From Lantana camara (Eukaryota > Streptophyta > Magnoliopsida > Lamiales > Verbenaceae), in contig CM074855.1 in NCBI GenBank assembly GCA_037501455.1, forward strand, positions 31,839,001 through 31,903,000: a DNA stretch of 64,000 nt. Direction: 5' to 3'. Positions 34,830-45,812 of this stretch are shown piece by piece. The stretch's first letter is position 1. Each line of letters starts with the position of its first letter. Under the pieces are notes generated by a model that was not told the origin of the DNA, ran no database searches, and was given only the letters and a program-made list of their open reading frames with translations. A program made the position numbers and the translations under genes.

Positions 34830-36052
34830 TGTAACGCCCCGCGTCTTCGACCGTACAGGTATGACGTCACGAGTGGGCTACTTGCGCTTTTAAATTATTT
34901 ATTGGTTTGAAAGTGTGTTTATTATAATGTTTGTATGTTGTGTTTGAATTATATGGAATTATTTGATAATCGTTTCATTCAAATTTTGAACGTTTATGCA
35001 TGTATGACTTCATGACTTGGAATTTGATTCCTTTTCATTCTTTAATTGTGCTTTCAATTCTTTCTTTAATGAGTCTTATTCCGTGGATTAGGTATTTAAA
35101 TTCTACGAGCATGTTTAAGTGTTATACTAATTTCAATTATGAAATCCTTGAACAATTGTCCTTGATTGACGACAGTTAGAGATCTTTAGACTTAATTGAT
35201 AATTTAATTGGACTTAATTGTAGCATTCATGAAACTTGATATCTAACTGCATTCACTTGAATTCTCCAAGGACCAAGTCGCAATTTCATCCCTTTTCACG
35301 GCTTTTTGATCGATATAAACTATACACACATATACATACATTCATTTTCTCCCTTCTTCATCCAAGAACAAAGCAAGAAAACCCCTCTTCCTTCCCCTCC
35401 TACTTCGATCCACCAAGGAAATAAACAAGGCCAAGATTTTCTTCTCCTTCTAACAAGGATTCAAGCAATACACTTCCATCTCTTCATCTCCTCCATCTCT
35501 TCACTCAATCAAGGTAAGATCATGCATTTTTAATTGATGAATTCTTGAGTATATGTTAGGGTTTGTGGACTTTTGCATTCCATGAGTTTATATGAGAAGC
35601 ATATGATGATTTTGGTTTAGTTTTGTGCAAATATATCATGAGTTATATGAGCTTGGGACATGATTGGTCACCTTTCTTATTTAAGGGTTTCATGTGTGAA
35701 CTTTGATGAACTTGAGCATGTTTCCTTGGATCAATTGATGTTAGTTTGAGATATATGAATCAATCAAATACATGTTTCCATGAGTTTTATTGGTTAGTTT
35801 TGTGGTTAGCTAGTGTTTTGTTGTTGCTTGGGATGGTTTGGATCGAGTTGGACATGAAAGCTTGGTTGTTGTTGTTGCTTCGGATCAGAGCAGGAAATAG
35901 GGGAAGAAAGCCTGTCTCCGTTAACGCCCATTACCCCCTTTTCACTTAAAATTGTTAACGCCCGTTACCACCACCATTTCCAAGATTTAAATCGCCTGTT
36001 GCCGTTAACGCCCATTACCCATTTTAGCCTTAAAAGTGTTAACCCCCGTTTT
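34830..36052 (+). mobile_element. 3' LTR of element B, first part
   Basis: It matches 28286-29520 of the 5' LTR and is interrupted at 36052 by the C-family solo LTR. The break falls inside the fourth GTTAAC..CGTTACC repeat. The donor-like AAGGTAAG is at 35511-35518. Confidence 0.92.
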
Positions 36053-37248
36053 TGTGACGCCCCGCTATTTTGAATATTCAGGTATGGCTTGTGTGCTCCT
36101 TACATGCGCGTTTAACTTATTTTAATTACGTGATTATATGATTTCTATGTATTCTTATTTGAATTCTTGAAATATTTGAATTATATGAATTTCTTAAATA
36201 ATTGTGCATGCATTAAATGTTTAGGTGTCGTTTCTGTATTTAATGAATTTGAAACTTCGTGGAATTTTAATATGTTGGAGATATGTGTGTCATTATTATG
36301 AATATATGCTCGTTTTATGATATGGAATTCGTTTGATTGTGTTTTGAATTTATTTTGTGTGCTTGGAACCAAAACGGGGCTAACGAGCAATTAGCGCACA
36401 TTTGGTTCCGTACGTGATATCTTGAGCTAGGAAACTCGGATTCGAGTTTTGTCAACTTCGCTGAACTCGCAACGAAAATTCGAGTTTAATGAACTTAGCC
36501 TTATATTTTTTCCAATATCATTTGAACCTCCGGAATTCAACCAAAAAAACGAAACGGGAACAAAATTGCCACAACTTGCCAAAATAGCCATAACTTCCTC
36601 ATACTTTGACCAAATTAACTGTGGTTTAATCCTATGGAACCGTAACTCAACCACCTAACCTGCCATTACCCTCATTAACCGAACCAAGCCCTCTCACTTA
36701 GAGAAATTCAACCATTTCTCCTCTGCACTCTAGTTTTCCCGTAGCTCAAGCCAACCCTAGGAGATTCAAACTCAAATCTCCTCTAAACCTCCATCAATCC
36801 ACAAGGTAAGCTTAGGGTTGTTATATGCATCCAATGTGAGTCATTTGGATCCATTCATCCCTAATTTCGATCATGTTTTGATGAGGTTTTGGAGATATAG
36901 GGGAATAATTAGGTTTTATGCCAAATGTTGATCTCATGCAATCTTTGGTTGTTTTGATTGGTTCTAAGCATGATTATGATTGCCTTGACACCTTCTTTGC
37001 ATTTATGTAATGCATTAGCTGGTAGTTGAAGCATTCGTGAGCCACCATTAATGAGATATTGAAGTTATATCATGAAATGATCATCATACACTCCATTTCA
37101 TGTTTTAATGTTTTGGGAGCATGTTTATATGTTACTTTGGAGTTATTTCATTGCATATTTGAGATCATTTGATAGATGATCATGTTGGTGAAGTGTTGGC
37201 ATGGATTATGCTCTATTTTTCGTTGTTTTTGCTGCTGCATCAGGTCAG

Positions 37249-37488
37249 TCGCGGCCGCGATCGAACCATGAAGGAAAATGGTAGCGGTCGCGACCTATTT
37301 CATGTTTGGTGGGTTGTGTCTCTCAGGTCGCGCCCGCGACCTGAATTGCTTGCATTTTAGGTCGTGCCCATGACCACTGTACATATTGGCTCACGTATTA
37401 TGTAAAAATTCATGAAAAATTCGGGCATTTTATAAGGGGGTAACGGCCGCTACCATTTTATGAAGAAAATGGGTCGCGGCCGCGACCC
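37249..37488. repeat. GC-rich palindrome cluster in the C-family solo LTR
   Basis: TCGCGGCCGCGA (37249-37260), CAGGTCGCGCCCGCGACCTG (37324-37343, 9-bp arms) and GGGTCGCGGCCGCGACCC (37471-37488, perfect 18 bp) lie here. Weaker members TAGCGGTCGCGACC, GGTCGTGCCCATGACC and TAACGGCCGCTACC lie between them. Confidence 0.9.
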
Positions 37489-38077
37489 TGTTCACTTTGC
37501 ATGAAAATTTAGATTTTTGTACGTGAATTGCATGGTTTATTTGGATTGTTTTGGCTCATTCACTTCATTAACATGTCATATATTGTGTTATATTGTGTGT
37601 TGTTAAATCTTATGCATTTCGTTGAGTAATTTCCGAGATATGCCTCTATATATCTTCTTTGCTCATAATGTGTGCATGCATGAGGTTCTACACTTACATT
37701 TGAACCCTAAGTGAGATGCATTTCTTGTTTTATAACTTATATGATATGTATACATGTTATATTATGTGTTATGCTTATTATTTGAATTTCTTGAATTAAT
37801 TTGATATGATTTATGTAAGCTATGAACTTAAATGAAATTGATTGATTCTTGATATGAATGTATTGATCGTTTAAATGTCTTTGAGACATTAATTGTGCAC
37901 AAGAACGTTTCAATTATATGATATCATATCTTATGCATTTATATCTTATGCATTGCTTAGCCGAGCGTCTTAATTGGTCATTTTGAGTCTCACACCACTT
38001 TGTTTGCACAGATCTGGGTCCAATTGGTGGTGAGGACGAGCAGTGAAGTTCTTGCTCTTTTGTTTTGTCTTCAAAAA

Positions 38078-38091
38078 GGGGGGGGGGGGGG
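38078..38091. repeat. Poly-G tract (14 G)
   Basis: A run of 14 G in the solo LTR. The two LTRs of C have only CCC-type or AGAAAC sequence at the matching place, so this copy expanded it. Confidence 0.85.
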
Positions 38092-38753
38092 TTCTATTAA
38101 TTAAATGACCCTATATATATCCCAATGTGTAAAAGATTTCGGCCAAATTTATATATGTATATAGAGTTGTTTTCAAAGAGTAAATGATTTTGAACGTAAA
38201 GCATTCTTTTATGAATCCTACCGAATTGTTTTGGCGAGAAATGAATGATTGCACGAATGTAGGCCCTAGGACTTAGTGCACGTGGCTATCCGGGGAAGCT
38301 AGGGCTGATGGGGATCCCGTGTACTAGTTCCACCAAACTATGGCGATACCAGCCCTCGCTAGGAGATTAGCGAGGAATGGGAACCGGGCTTTAGGGGATT
38401 CATGTACCCCTCTAGCCACCATGATTGAGGTGGCCGGGCCTTGCAAACCCGTCCTAGTGCCCGGAGGAAAAAGGTGTAAATGATATTGAATGTGCACAAA
38501 AGATTGAAATGTATGACAAGAATGAATAAATGAATGATCTAATGAAATACACAAGGTGTTGGTTGGAGATAATACACGCCCACTCATCGGGCTACTAAAG
38601 ACCTAATGGAATTGAATTGTTATAATCCCATTTGATGATTTCTTTATTTCACCCACTTGGGAAACGTTTTGAAAACCTCACTTGGGATTATAACTTGCAT
38701 GTAATTGTTTAAATACCATCTTATATAATATTTATGCCCTGTTTTATACCCAC

Positions 38754-39150
38754 CAGTCCCTTTTGGACTGAACTCGAATTTGTTTCAGTTGTTTTGTGCA
38801 GGTGTAAGGGAGCTAGGCGGGAATACGAGTCGTGTGTCTCGTATTTGGTCTTAGCTCTTGTTTTTTTTTTTAGTTTTCCCCTTGCATATTTACGTTTATG
38901 GTTATTGTATATGACTTTTGGATTATGACTTGGGAATATATGTATGTTGAACTGCGACAGCTTCGAATTGTGATATATGATATTTTGGAGCGTGATGCTC
39001 ATTGTACAGCTTATTTGATTGTATTGCTTCCGCTTTATTATTTATTCTGGTATTCTTGGTTTAAGGGTTAGTCCTGCCTAGCATATAGTGTGTGTTTGTC
39101 CCCGTTCGCCGTGATTTGGCTTGGGTATGGATTTTCTATTTCATATTCGG
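38754..39150 (+). promoter_or_regulatory. Conserved LTR 3' structure set (C-family solo LTR)
   Basis: CAGTCC-CTTTT-GGACTG (38754-38770) has a C-G closing pair where B and D have T-A. GCTAGGCGGGA (38812-38822) pairs with TCCTGCCTAGC (39072-39082) through one G-U. The U5 hairpin (CGCCGTGA near 39107 with TTTTGGTGCG near 39157) is weaker here. Confidence 0.5.
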
Positions 39151-39394
39151 GTTGGGTTTTGGTGCGGAGGATGTGGTACCTCGCGCTCGGCTGCTACAGT
39201 TACCCTCCCTTTTGACTGGCCTACCGTTTTGTCCTTTTATTCATTTCTATCTCGGTTTTATCCATCGTTACCTATCCAAATAAACTCCAATTGATATGAA
39301 ATTAGAGCTGTAAAAACTATATTAAGTCTAGAACATTCTACCATTTGAATCACCTCAATATCATTTGTCATTTGTGAGTTATAATCATTTTAAT

Positions 39395-39872
39395 TTGGTG
39401 TCGCCACTTCACCGGGAATTTGCATTCATCCAACTTTGGGCTTATGCCATTTTCACCTCGCTTTGAACCACGATTAGAAACTCATACCATTCTAAAGGTA
39501 TACTTGTCTAGTTTCATATCCAACAAACAAAACCCATTTCCAACTTCTAGAACTTGAGATATTCCCGTTTTTCTACAACATGCGTAATTTCAAAAACTGT
39601 CAGCTCTTGTCAAAACTCGCCTAAATCCTTTCTCTTGCTTTCCTTCCACTCCCTCGGACTCCTTATGTGGTTTGAATGTATGTATACATGATTAACTGAT
39701 ACAATATGATATGTTTTCTTACTTATTTTAATTTTTTGGTTTAATTTGATAAGTGTAAACATGAACTGAATGACTGAACGTTTAAATGATAAATTTCAAG
39801 TTTTTGGTATCCTTTGACTCTCTTATGTAATTTAAAACTCATGAATGCCCATGATATGTGGTGACATGTTAT
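39395..39872 (+). other. Segment present only in the 3' LTR of B
   Basis: The 5' LTR joins ..CATTTTAAT directly to ATGTTGTGTTATG near 29720, while the 3' LTR has 478 bp in between. It includes ACAACATGCG, which resembles ACAACATGCGCATG of LTR D (near 1326). It is therefore probably an original LTR part deleted from the 5' copy, not an insertion. Confidence 0.6.
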
Positions 39873-40481
39873 ATGATGTGTTATGTTCATTTTGTGAATA
39901 TTATGGATTCGTTTGGTGTGTTATGTGCAAGATATGAATTTACATGCCTTCATTTCTCCTTAAATCACATGAACACTTTAATACTTGGATTGTGAACCCT
40001 AATTACATACTTTACCCTTCTTTTAATATTCATATAACTTGTATACTTGTTGAAATACGTGTTATGATCATTATTCGGAATTTATGGATCGATTTGGTAT
40101 GATACATGAGAGATATGGAACGAATAAATTTCAAACCTTCATGTATTGATTGAACTTGAATGGTTGATCGGTTATGTGCTATTGTGACTTTAATTGTACA
40201 CAAGAACATTCTCATGACATGATTACCTATTTTATGCACTTCATACCTAGAACATTTCATCGTCGTGCGTCGTAATTGATTCATATGTAGTCTTGAGTCT
40301 CATAAGTGCACTGTTTTGTCCTTTGTACCATTTTCTCCAGGGCGGAGACTTGCCGGGTACATAGGTTACTTTCAAGCTTTCTTGTCTTTTTGGTATTGTT
40401 CGGTAAGGTGTAACCGGTGGTTTTCTCTTCTATTAGTTATCATGACCCGATTATATCCCTTATGTGAAAGTTTTGAGCCAA

Positions 40482-40486
<5 letters not shown>

Positions 40487-40518
<32 letters not shown>
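40487..40518. repeat. (TA)n microsatellite in the 3' LTR of B
   Basis: A 32-bp TA run, the partner of the 43-bp run at 30334-30376. Confidence 0.95.
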
Positions 40519-40522
<4 letters not shown>

Positions 40523-42577
40523 TTTCAATGAGTCTTTGATTTTCCATTGTAAGCCCTTCTTTTATGAATTCCTACGCTATGATTTTGGCGTGGACATGAT
40601 TGATTGCACTGGCCCCAGTACTGGGTGTATGTGGCGATCCGGGGAGGCAAGGGCCGACGGTGATCCCATATACTAGTTCCAACCAAATTGCGGTGATACC
40701 AGACCTTGCTAGGAGATTAGCTTGGAATGGGAGTTGAGTTGTCATTAGGGAATTAATGTACCCCCATTGGCCTATGTATGGACCGGTGGCCGGGTCTTGC
40801 TAACCCGTCCACCACCGGAGAAAAAGGTGTAAGTATTTAATTATGAATATGATTATGATTATGAATGAATATGAACAATATGTTTGAATGTGTATGATCA
40901 CTAATGAAAAGACTGAATTGTTATGCACACACGAGGAGTAGGGTGGAGATATTCGCCCACCCGCCAGGGCTCACGTAATGACCTCATGATTGATTGATTA
41001 TGAATGAATTTGATTGTTGTAATCCCGAGCGTTGTTTTCCTTTGTTTTAACCCACTTGGGAAATATCTTTAAAAACCTCGTACGGGATTATAGCTTGCAT
41101 GTGTGGGTGTTTAAATTATGAAGTATTATTATATTATGCCCTGTTTTATACCCGCCAGTCTCCTATAGACTGAACCCGGTTTGTTTTCAGTTTTCTTGCA
41201 GGTTTTGAGTGCTAGGCGGGAAGTCATGTTGTCAAGTCTTGTAATTAGAGTCTGGATCACCACTCATGTATTGTATATTGAATTGATTTGAATTATGCAT
41301 CGAATGTATGAACTCTTATGATTTGTGTATGAAATTTAGGACTAGGTATCTATGTTAGTTGAACCCGTTATTCTGTTTTTATTGGAATGAATTTATTTGC
41401 ATTGCTTCTGCATTTGTATTCCTTTTGGTATTGGTTATTTGGTTTTGAGGTTTTAGCTCCCGCCTAGCCTAGTGAGTGAGTGAGTCCCCGTTCGCTGTGA
41501 GCTTGATTCATGTATGGACTTTCCATTTCATGAGTGGATCGGGCTCATAGTGCGGGGGATGTGGCGCCTCTTGTTCCAGGTGTTACAATTACAGTGACCA
41601 ACGCCGCACGCTTGGTCATTCCGAGGGCTCGACCCAAGGAATTAACAAACTTTGGAGGTCCCCACAGTCTTTAGTCTCCTTCATATTGGTTTACAGAATC
41701 GGTTACAAAATCAGGCTTAGGTAGACTTAGGGTAGGCTTACAAAGCAGTTCAATAATATGGCTACCAATCAGAGGCTAAGAACACAAGGTAACAGTTCAG
41801 TAACAGATTAATAAATAGTTCAAGAGACAGTTCAGAAAATAGATCAGTAAACAACTCAGAAAGTAATTCAGAATAATTCAAGGAGTAGTGCAAAAGATAA
41901 GTCAAGGAACAGTCCAAGAATAATAGAAGCATACAAAAGGATAGAAGCAGATAGAATAATAGAAGCATACAGAATAATAGAAACAGACAGAAAGACTAGA
42001 AGAAGCACATAGAATAATAGAAGCAGACAGAAAGAAATTAGGGTGCCAGGATTGTGTTTTGTCTCCAGCAAGAAGGGGTTATTCCCACCTGTCCGTTAGG
42101 GCTACTATGTTTCCTTGTTTGCTTGTTGTTGCTTTAAGTTACCTGACAAGAATAATGTAATTGGCTAAACTCATATTCTATTATTCGTGATTAATAATTT
42201 TTAAATACTAGTTTTCCACAATATATCGACATCAGTTGGTTAATGCTGGCGCGTTTAATAATAATTCTACTTATTACTAACTTATTTTTAATGCAATCAT
42301 TAATAATTCAGTTAATAAGCAATTATACAAAATTATCGTATACGTTTATTAATAATTATATAAGTCTAAATAGATATTTAAACAGTATTATCAAACATCA
42401 AATGGTCCTTAAAGTAGTCTAAATTGTCCAATAAATTCCATTCTGTGGGGCCCATGTCCAGGTTAAGGTCAAAATAAATTTCAAAGTCAAAATTAAACTT
42501 TAATTATTCATTATAATTACAATTGTACTCATAAGAAGTATTCAGTATATTGTTAGTGTTACTGTCGTTGTTTTTGC

Positions 42578-42599
42578 TGTTGTTGTTGTTGTTGTTGTT
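42578..42599. repeat. (TGT)n microsatellite
   Basis: About seven TGT units inside solo LTR G. Confidence 0.9.
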
Positions 42600-43623
42600 A
42601 TGTAATTATGAAAGATTAAGCCTCAAATTATATCACCCGTATATCAGATTGTCAAAATTATCTCATAGATGCATTCAGGATGTTAAGAATGATTCTTTGC
42701 TTTTCTCTCAGGCGAGTCGGCCTCCCGGGAACACCACCGCACAATCGCCTACCGTCGTCGGCAGCCAATTCACGTCACTAGAAAATTTCCCAAAAATAGG
42801 CAAAACTATCGCTTTTTCCACACACGTTAACAATCTCTAGTCGATTTTCTCATATTATTATAGATTCAAGTTCAATTTAAGAAAATCCCATTTCAAAACG
42901 TACCCTAAACCCTGGAAATGTAGATCCCAAATTAAATAGGAACCATCTAAAATTAACCAAAACGGATATCGTATATAGATTACCCATGTTGAACCCGTCA
43001 AAACCCACCTTGGGTTCACCAAAAACCCAGTCGTTGTTGTCGTTGTTCATTTACAGTTGCGACACCACCGCGCCTCCGCCGGTGTAATTTTCAGTAGTCT
43101 ACTACCAGTAATAGACTTGCCTCACACCGACTCCTTTAATAACCCTATGGTCGCCGATCAAAACTCCAGTCAAATTGCCTCCGATGATAAAGTTCCCCAT
43201 CGCATTTGCAGCTCAATTTTCTCCATCAACTCCGGACGAAATCGGTATATGACCGCACCTTTATGCTCTCCTTGTCGAGACGATACAAAAACATTATAGT
43301 TTGCTGAGATTTGGCTGTGAATTGCTGGAGCTAGAAATCAACGAGGGTTCGCGTCTTTTTCGTCTGAGTTTTGTGTGTGTCTACAGTGTATTGTGTATGA
43401 GTTCTGTGTGGTGTACATGAGTCTATACTATCAGGCTTGACTGCCTGATATTCCTTTTTCCCTTTTCTGTTTTTGCCTCAAAGTTTTGAAAAATTCTAAT
43501 TTCATCCCCAAAACATTCAATTCTATTTATTTAGGTCCAAATAAATATAAATAATAATCTATTAATATTTAACAAACATGCATATTTATAAAATTCGACT
43601 ATGGTCATTTACGGGGCTTTACA

Positions 43624-44632
43624 TCGTTACACTGAAAAGACGCACCGCATTGAATGCAACAATGAATCAATTTGTACAATCACGATGGTTCCCCTATCCG
43701 ATGCCAGTCCAAAAAATTTACCCCTGTGAACCTTCACAACGGTAATTTGGGGGCCCTCTGATATGGTACAATTTAACTGGGCCACATAGTACACCCTGAA
43801 AGGACCAACGTGGACCCCACATCAGTTTGAGCCAATCGTGGACGGATAAGTGTCTGCCACCTCAGTGCCACATCGAGCCAGATGGATGCCACGTGGACGA
43901 CACAAAAGGCCATGTGGATGCACGACCCTCCGCCACGCGGAGTAATTGACCTACAGATCGGTAGAGTTGGTCCCTTATTCCTGTTTCTCTTAAGATGGTT
44001 ACAAGGTCGATACGGTCAAGAGCTATCAATATGGCTTTGTGAAGCAAACCTGATCAATGTACTCAAGTGACCTAACAAATCCAGATCTTTGATAACCGTA
44101 CATCGATCTCCAAATCAATATATGAGTCACCTGAGAAGTACGTGCCCTAAAATATCTTTATCGGGATGCGTGTCACCATTTCATTCCTTGGGATAAGTGT
44201 ACGAGGAGGCATTTAATACTCCTCGGTACTAGAACCTAAAGTGGACAAATGGGACTGACTGTAGCAACACCGTTTGGGTCGATTATAACATACTGCCAGG
44301 TCAGTATATAGCGCCGTTAATAACAGTTTAAAGTACACCTACTAGTATGTTAATGGGCCCAAAGGCTATAAATACCACTCCCGTGAACAGTTGTTGGTAA
44401 GCATTTAAAAGCATTCGATCGCATTTAAGTGCATTTATTTCTCTAAGAACCATATAATGACTTGAGCGTCGGAGGGTCAATGCCGGTTAAACTTCGGTTA
44501 TTTTACGCTTTAGTGTGTTGAGTTTATTACAGATCGAGAAGAACCCACCTTATAATCTATTGGCTGATCGACCTAGACCTGACCTCCAGTTAGCCAGCTC
44601 GGATTGACCAGATTAAGACGGATCACATATCA
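43624..44632 (+). mobile_element. Terminal LTR of Tat element F (main part)
   Basis: After solo LTR G the sequence contains a TATA box CTATAAATA (44366-44374). About 95 bp downstream is CTTGAGCGTCGGAGGGTCA (44461), the box I associate with the start region of Tat LTR transcripts. Poly-pyrimidine and CCTCGG/GACCTAGACCTGACC-type words follow. The end near 44632 (..GATCACATATCA) is approximate. No target duplication for F could be checked because its left end is outside the window. Confidence 0.6.
44366..44374 (+). promoter_or_regulatory. TATA box of the F terminal LTR
   Basis: CTATAAATA in the standard position before the CTTGAGCGTCGGAG box. The Tat-like fragment at 46960-47870 has the same pair at 47461 and 47553. 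Confidence 0.6.
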
Positions 44633-45351
44633 AATGATAATCAATTTTAATGGATCGATGGTGTAACTACGTTAGAGGTATTCTGTCCGACCATCAGGAA
44701 ATGAAACTACTATTCATAAAGAAAATTAAAATCTTAATTGTCAGACTCAACTTGATCCATATAAATGAGTTATAAAATTAATATATATATATATATATAA
44801 TGATAAAAAATTATAATTTATAAAAATAATAGATTAAAAGTATTGTGACAATTTACACTAACTATTATATATACAAGGACTGATCTTAGACATCCATTAT
44901 TTTTTGGGGTTTAGTGCGCTTTACCCCTAACTTTTGAATCGGTGTGATTGTCCCCTATCCTTTGAAAAATATTACACTTAACCCCTTGAACAAAGTAGAT
45001 CTGTACAAAGAAGATTTCAAATGTGTTGATATTATATAAAAAATTGAATCTCTCGACGTAAGAAACACAACAATGATATTGAAACCAAAATTCAACAACC
45101 GAAAAAACAAAAATCACCAATATAAAGGATGAGGGGTGTTAAGTACCGTACGTACCGGGCCTCGTTAATGTATTTTTAACAATATGATTGGATTTGATCG
45201 AGATTTTAAAATACTTTAATTTACAAATAAACTTTTTTTGGTTAACAATTTACAAATATATCCGAGGTGTTTAATGCTCTATCCTTTGTATGGATAAAAA
45301 GTATGTTAGGCAAAAAGTTTAATCAGTGCCTTTATTTGCTATGCTCTTACC
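44633..45351. other. AT-rich intergenic DNA
   Basis: It has a short AT microsatellite near 44777-44800 and a stretch (44905-44990) with alternating 'TTACCCC' and 'CCCCTA' words of a common plant repeat type. I see no gene. Confidence 0.5.
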
Positions 45352-45812
45352 TGTAATGATCCCACATCGGATTGGAGAGTGGGTTGAAGCTGCTTTATAA
45401 GTAGTGGATCCCTCTTCCCTGAGTAGAGGCCTTTTGGGTGCGTTGGGTTATACCAGTGGCTCGAAACGTAAAACCGTGAGGCGCTTGGGATCTACCCTTG
45501 CCCAAAGCGGACAATATCGAAGGACGAGTCTTTGGGCTATTACAAATGGTATCAGAGTCAGGGACCCGGATTCGGTGTGCCAGCGAGGACGCTGGCCCCC
45601 TATTGGGAGGGGGGTGGATTGTAATGAACCCACATCGGATTGGAGAGTGGTTTGAAGTTGCTTTATAAGTAGTGGATCTCTCTCCCATGAGTAGAGGCCT
45701 TTTAGGTGCGCTGGGTTATACCAGTGACTCGAAACGTAAAACCGTGAGGCGCTTGGGGTCTATCCTTGGCCAAAGCGGAGAATATCGAAAGGCGGGTCTT
45801 TGGGCTGTTACA
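45352..45812 (+). mobile_element. TRIM (terminal-repeat retrotransposon in miniature), complete
   Basis: It is 461 bp with LTRs 45352-45544 and 45620-45812, 193 bp each and differing at roughly sixteen positions by hand count. Both run from TGTAATGA to GGGCTRTTACA and include CCCACATCGGATTGG and CTCGAAACGTAAAACCGTGA. A primer site TGGTATCAGAGT lies at 45547-45558 and a polypurine tract GGGAGGGGGGTGGAT at 45605-45619. Only about 75 bp lie between the LTRs, so it has no genes and relies on other elements. Target duplication TTACC/TTACT flanks it (one C-to-T change). The short ORFs through it are chance frames. Confidence 0.95.

Larger units (their letters stand above)
36053..39198 (+). mobile_element. 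Solo LTR of the C family inside the 3' LTR of B
   Basis: It is 3,146 bp, TGTGACGCCCCGC to GGCTGCTACA, with no primer site or interior. Its reverse complement matches the two LTRs of element C in length and content. Flanks are GTTTT (36048-36052) and GTTAC (39199-39203). The uninterrupted 5' LTR of B reads ..CGTTACCCTCC at this point, so the left copy has probably mutated. It carries AAGGTAAG at 36803-36810, the TTGAGTCTCAC block at 37960-37993 and CAG at 38009-38011. Confidence 0.88.
28286..41587 (+). mobile_element. Non-autonomous LTR retrotransposon 'B' with a nested solo LTR in its 3' LTR
   Basis: TGTAACGCCCCG at 28286 to GTGTTACA at 41587, with duplication ATTAC at 28281-28285 and 41588-41592. 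The 5' LTR is 28286-31448, the interior 31449-34829, and the 3' LTR 34830-41587 including a 3,146-bp solo LTR of the C family. The interior has a primer site, hairpin array and polypurine tract but no gag or pol that I can recognise. It is inserted in solo LTR G. Its polypurine and primer signals match those of C and E, so it could have been mobilised by Tekay-type proteins made elsewhere (inference). Confidence 0.92.
39199..41587 (+). mobile_element. 3' LTR of element B, second part
   Basis: It resumes at GTTACCCTCCC and ends GTGTTACA at 41587 with the duplication ATTAC. It contains 478 bp (39395-39872) missing from the 5' LTR, and the CAGTC hairpin, inverted 11-mer (41211-41221 and 41458-41468) and U5 hairpin (41493-41552). 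Confidence 0.9.
27746..43623 (-). mobile_element. Solo LTR 'G' on the minus strand, split by element B
   Basis: With B removed this is about 2.57 kb (27746-28285 plus 41593-43623). On the minus strand it starts TGTAAAGCCCCG (43623) and ends GGGGCACCACA (27746). Flanks TTGTT (27741-27745) and TCGTT (43624-43628) look like one duplication with a single C-to-T change. No primer site, polypurine tract or coding region is present, hence solo LTR. It contains a TTG microsatellite and a GC-richer stretch (about 42700-43300). Confidence 0.7.
5264..44632 (+). mobile_element. Old Tat-lineage Ty3/Gypsy element 'F', host of nested insertions
   Basis: F can be followed as 5264-11221, 21515-22250, 27527-27745 and 43624-44632 once C, A and G (with B inside G) are taken out. 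The joints carry duplications GGAAA, ACCTG and TTGTT/TCGTT. The plus strand carries pol remnants in the Tat order (RT, RNase H, second RNase H, integrase). The 3' part carries an antisense spliced pseudogene, a feature known from Tat elements such as Grande and RIRE2. The terminal LTR has CTATAAATA at 44366 and the CTTGAGCGTCGGAG box at 44461 that I associate with Tat LTRs. The 5' LTR and gag lie left of the window or were removed with the D' insertion. Confidence 0.75.

Noticed and set aside
42550..42840. 96-codon plus ORF starting with a Leu run
   Set aside because: The Leu run is the TGT/TTG microsatellite. The rest lies in solo LTR G with no family match.
45395..45688. 97-codon ORF inside the TRIM
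   Set aside because: It spans LTR and interior of a TRIM, which does not encode protein.
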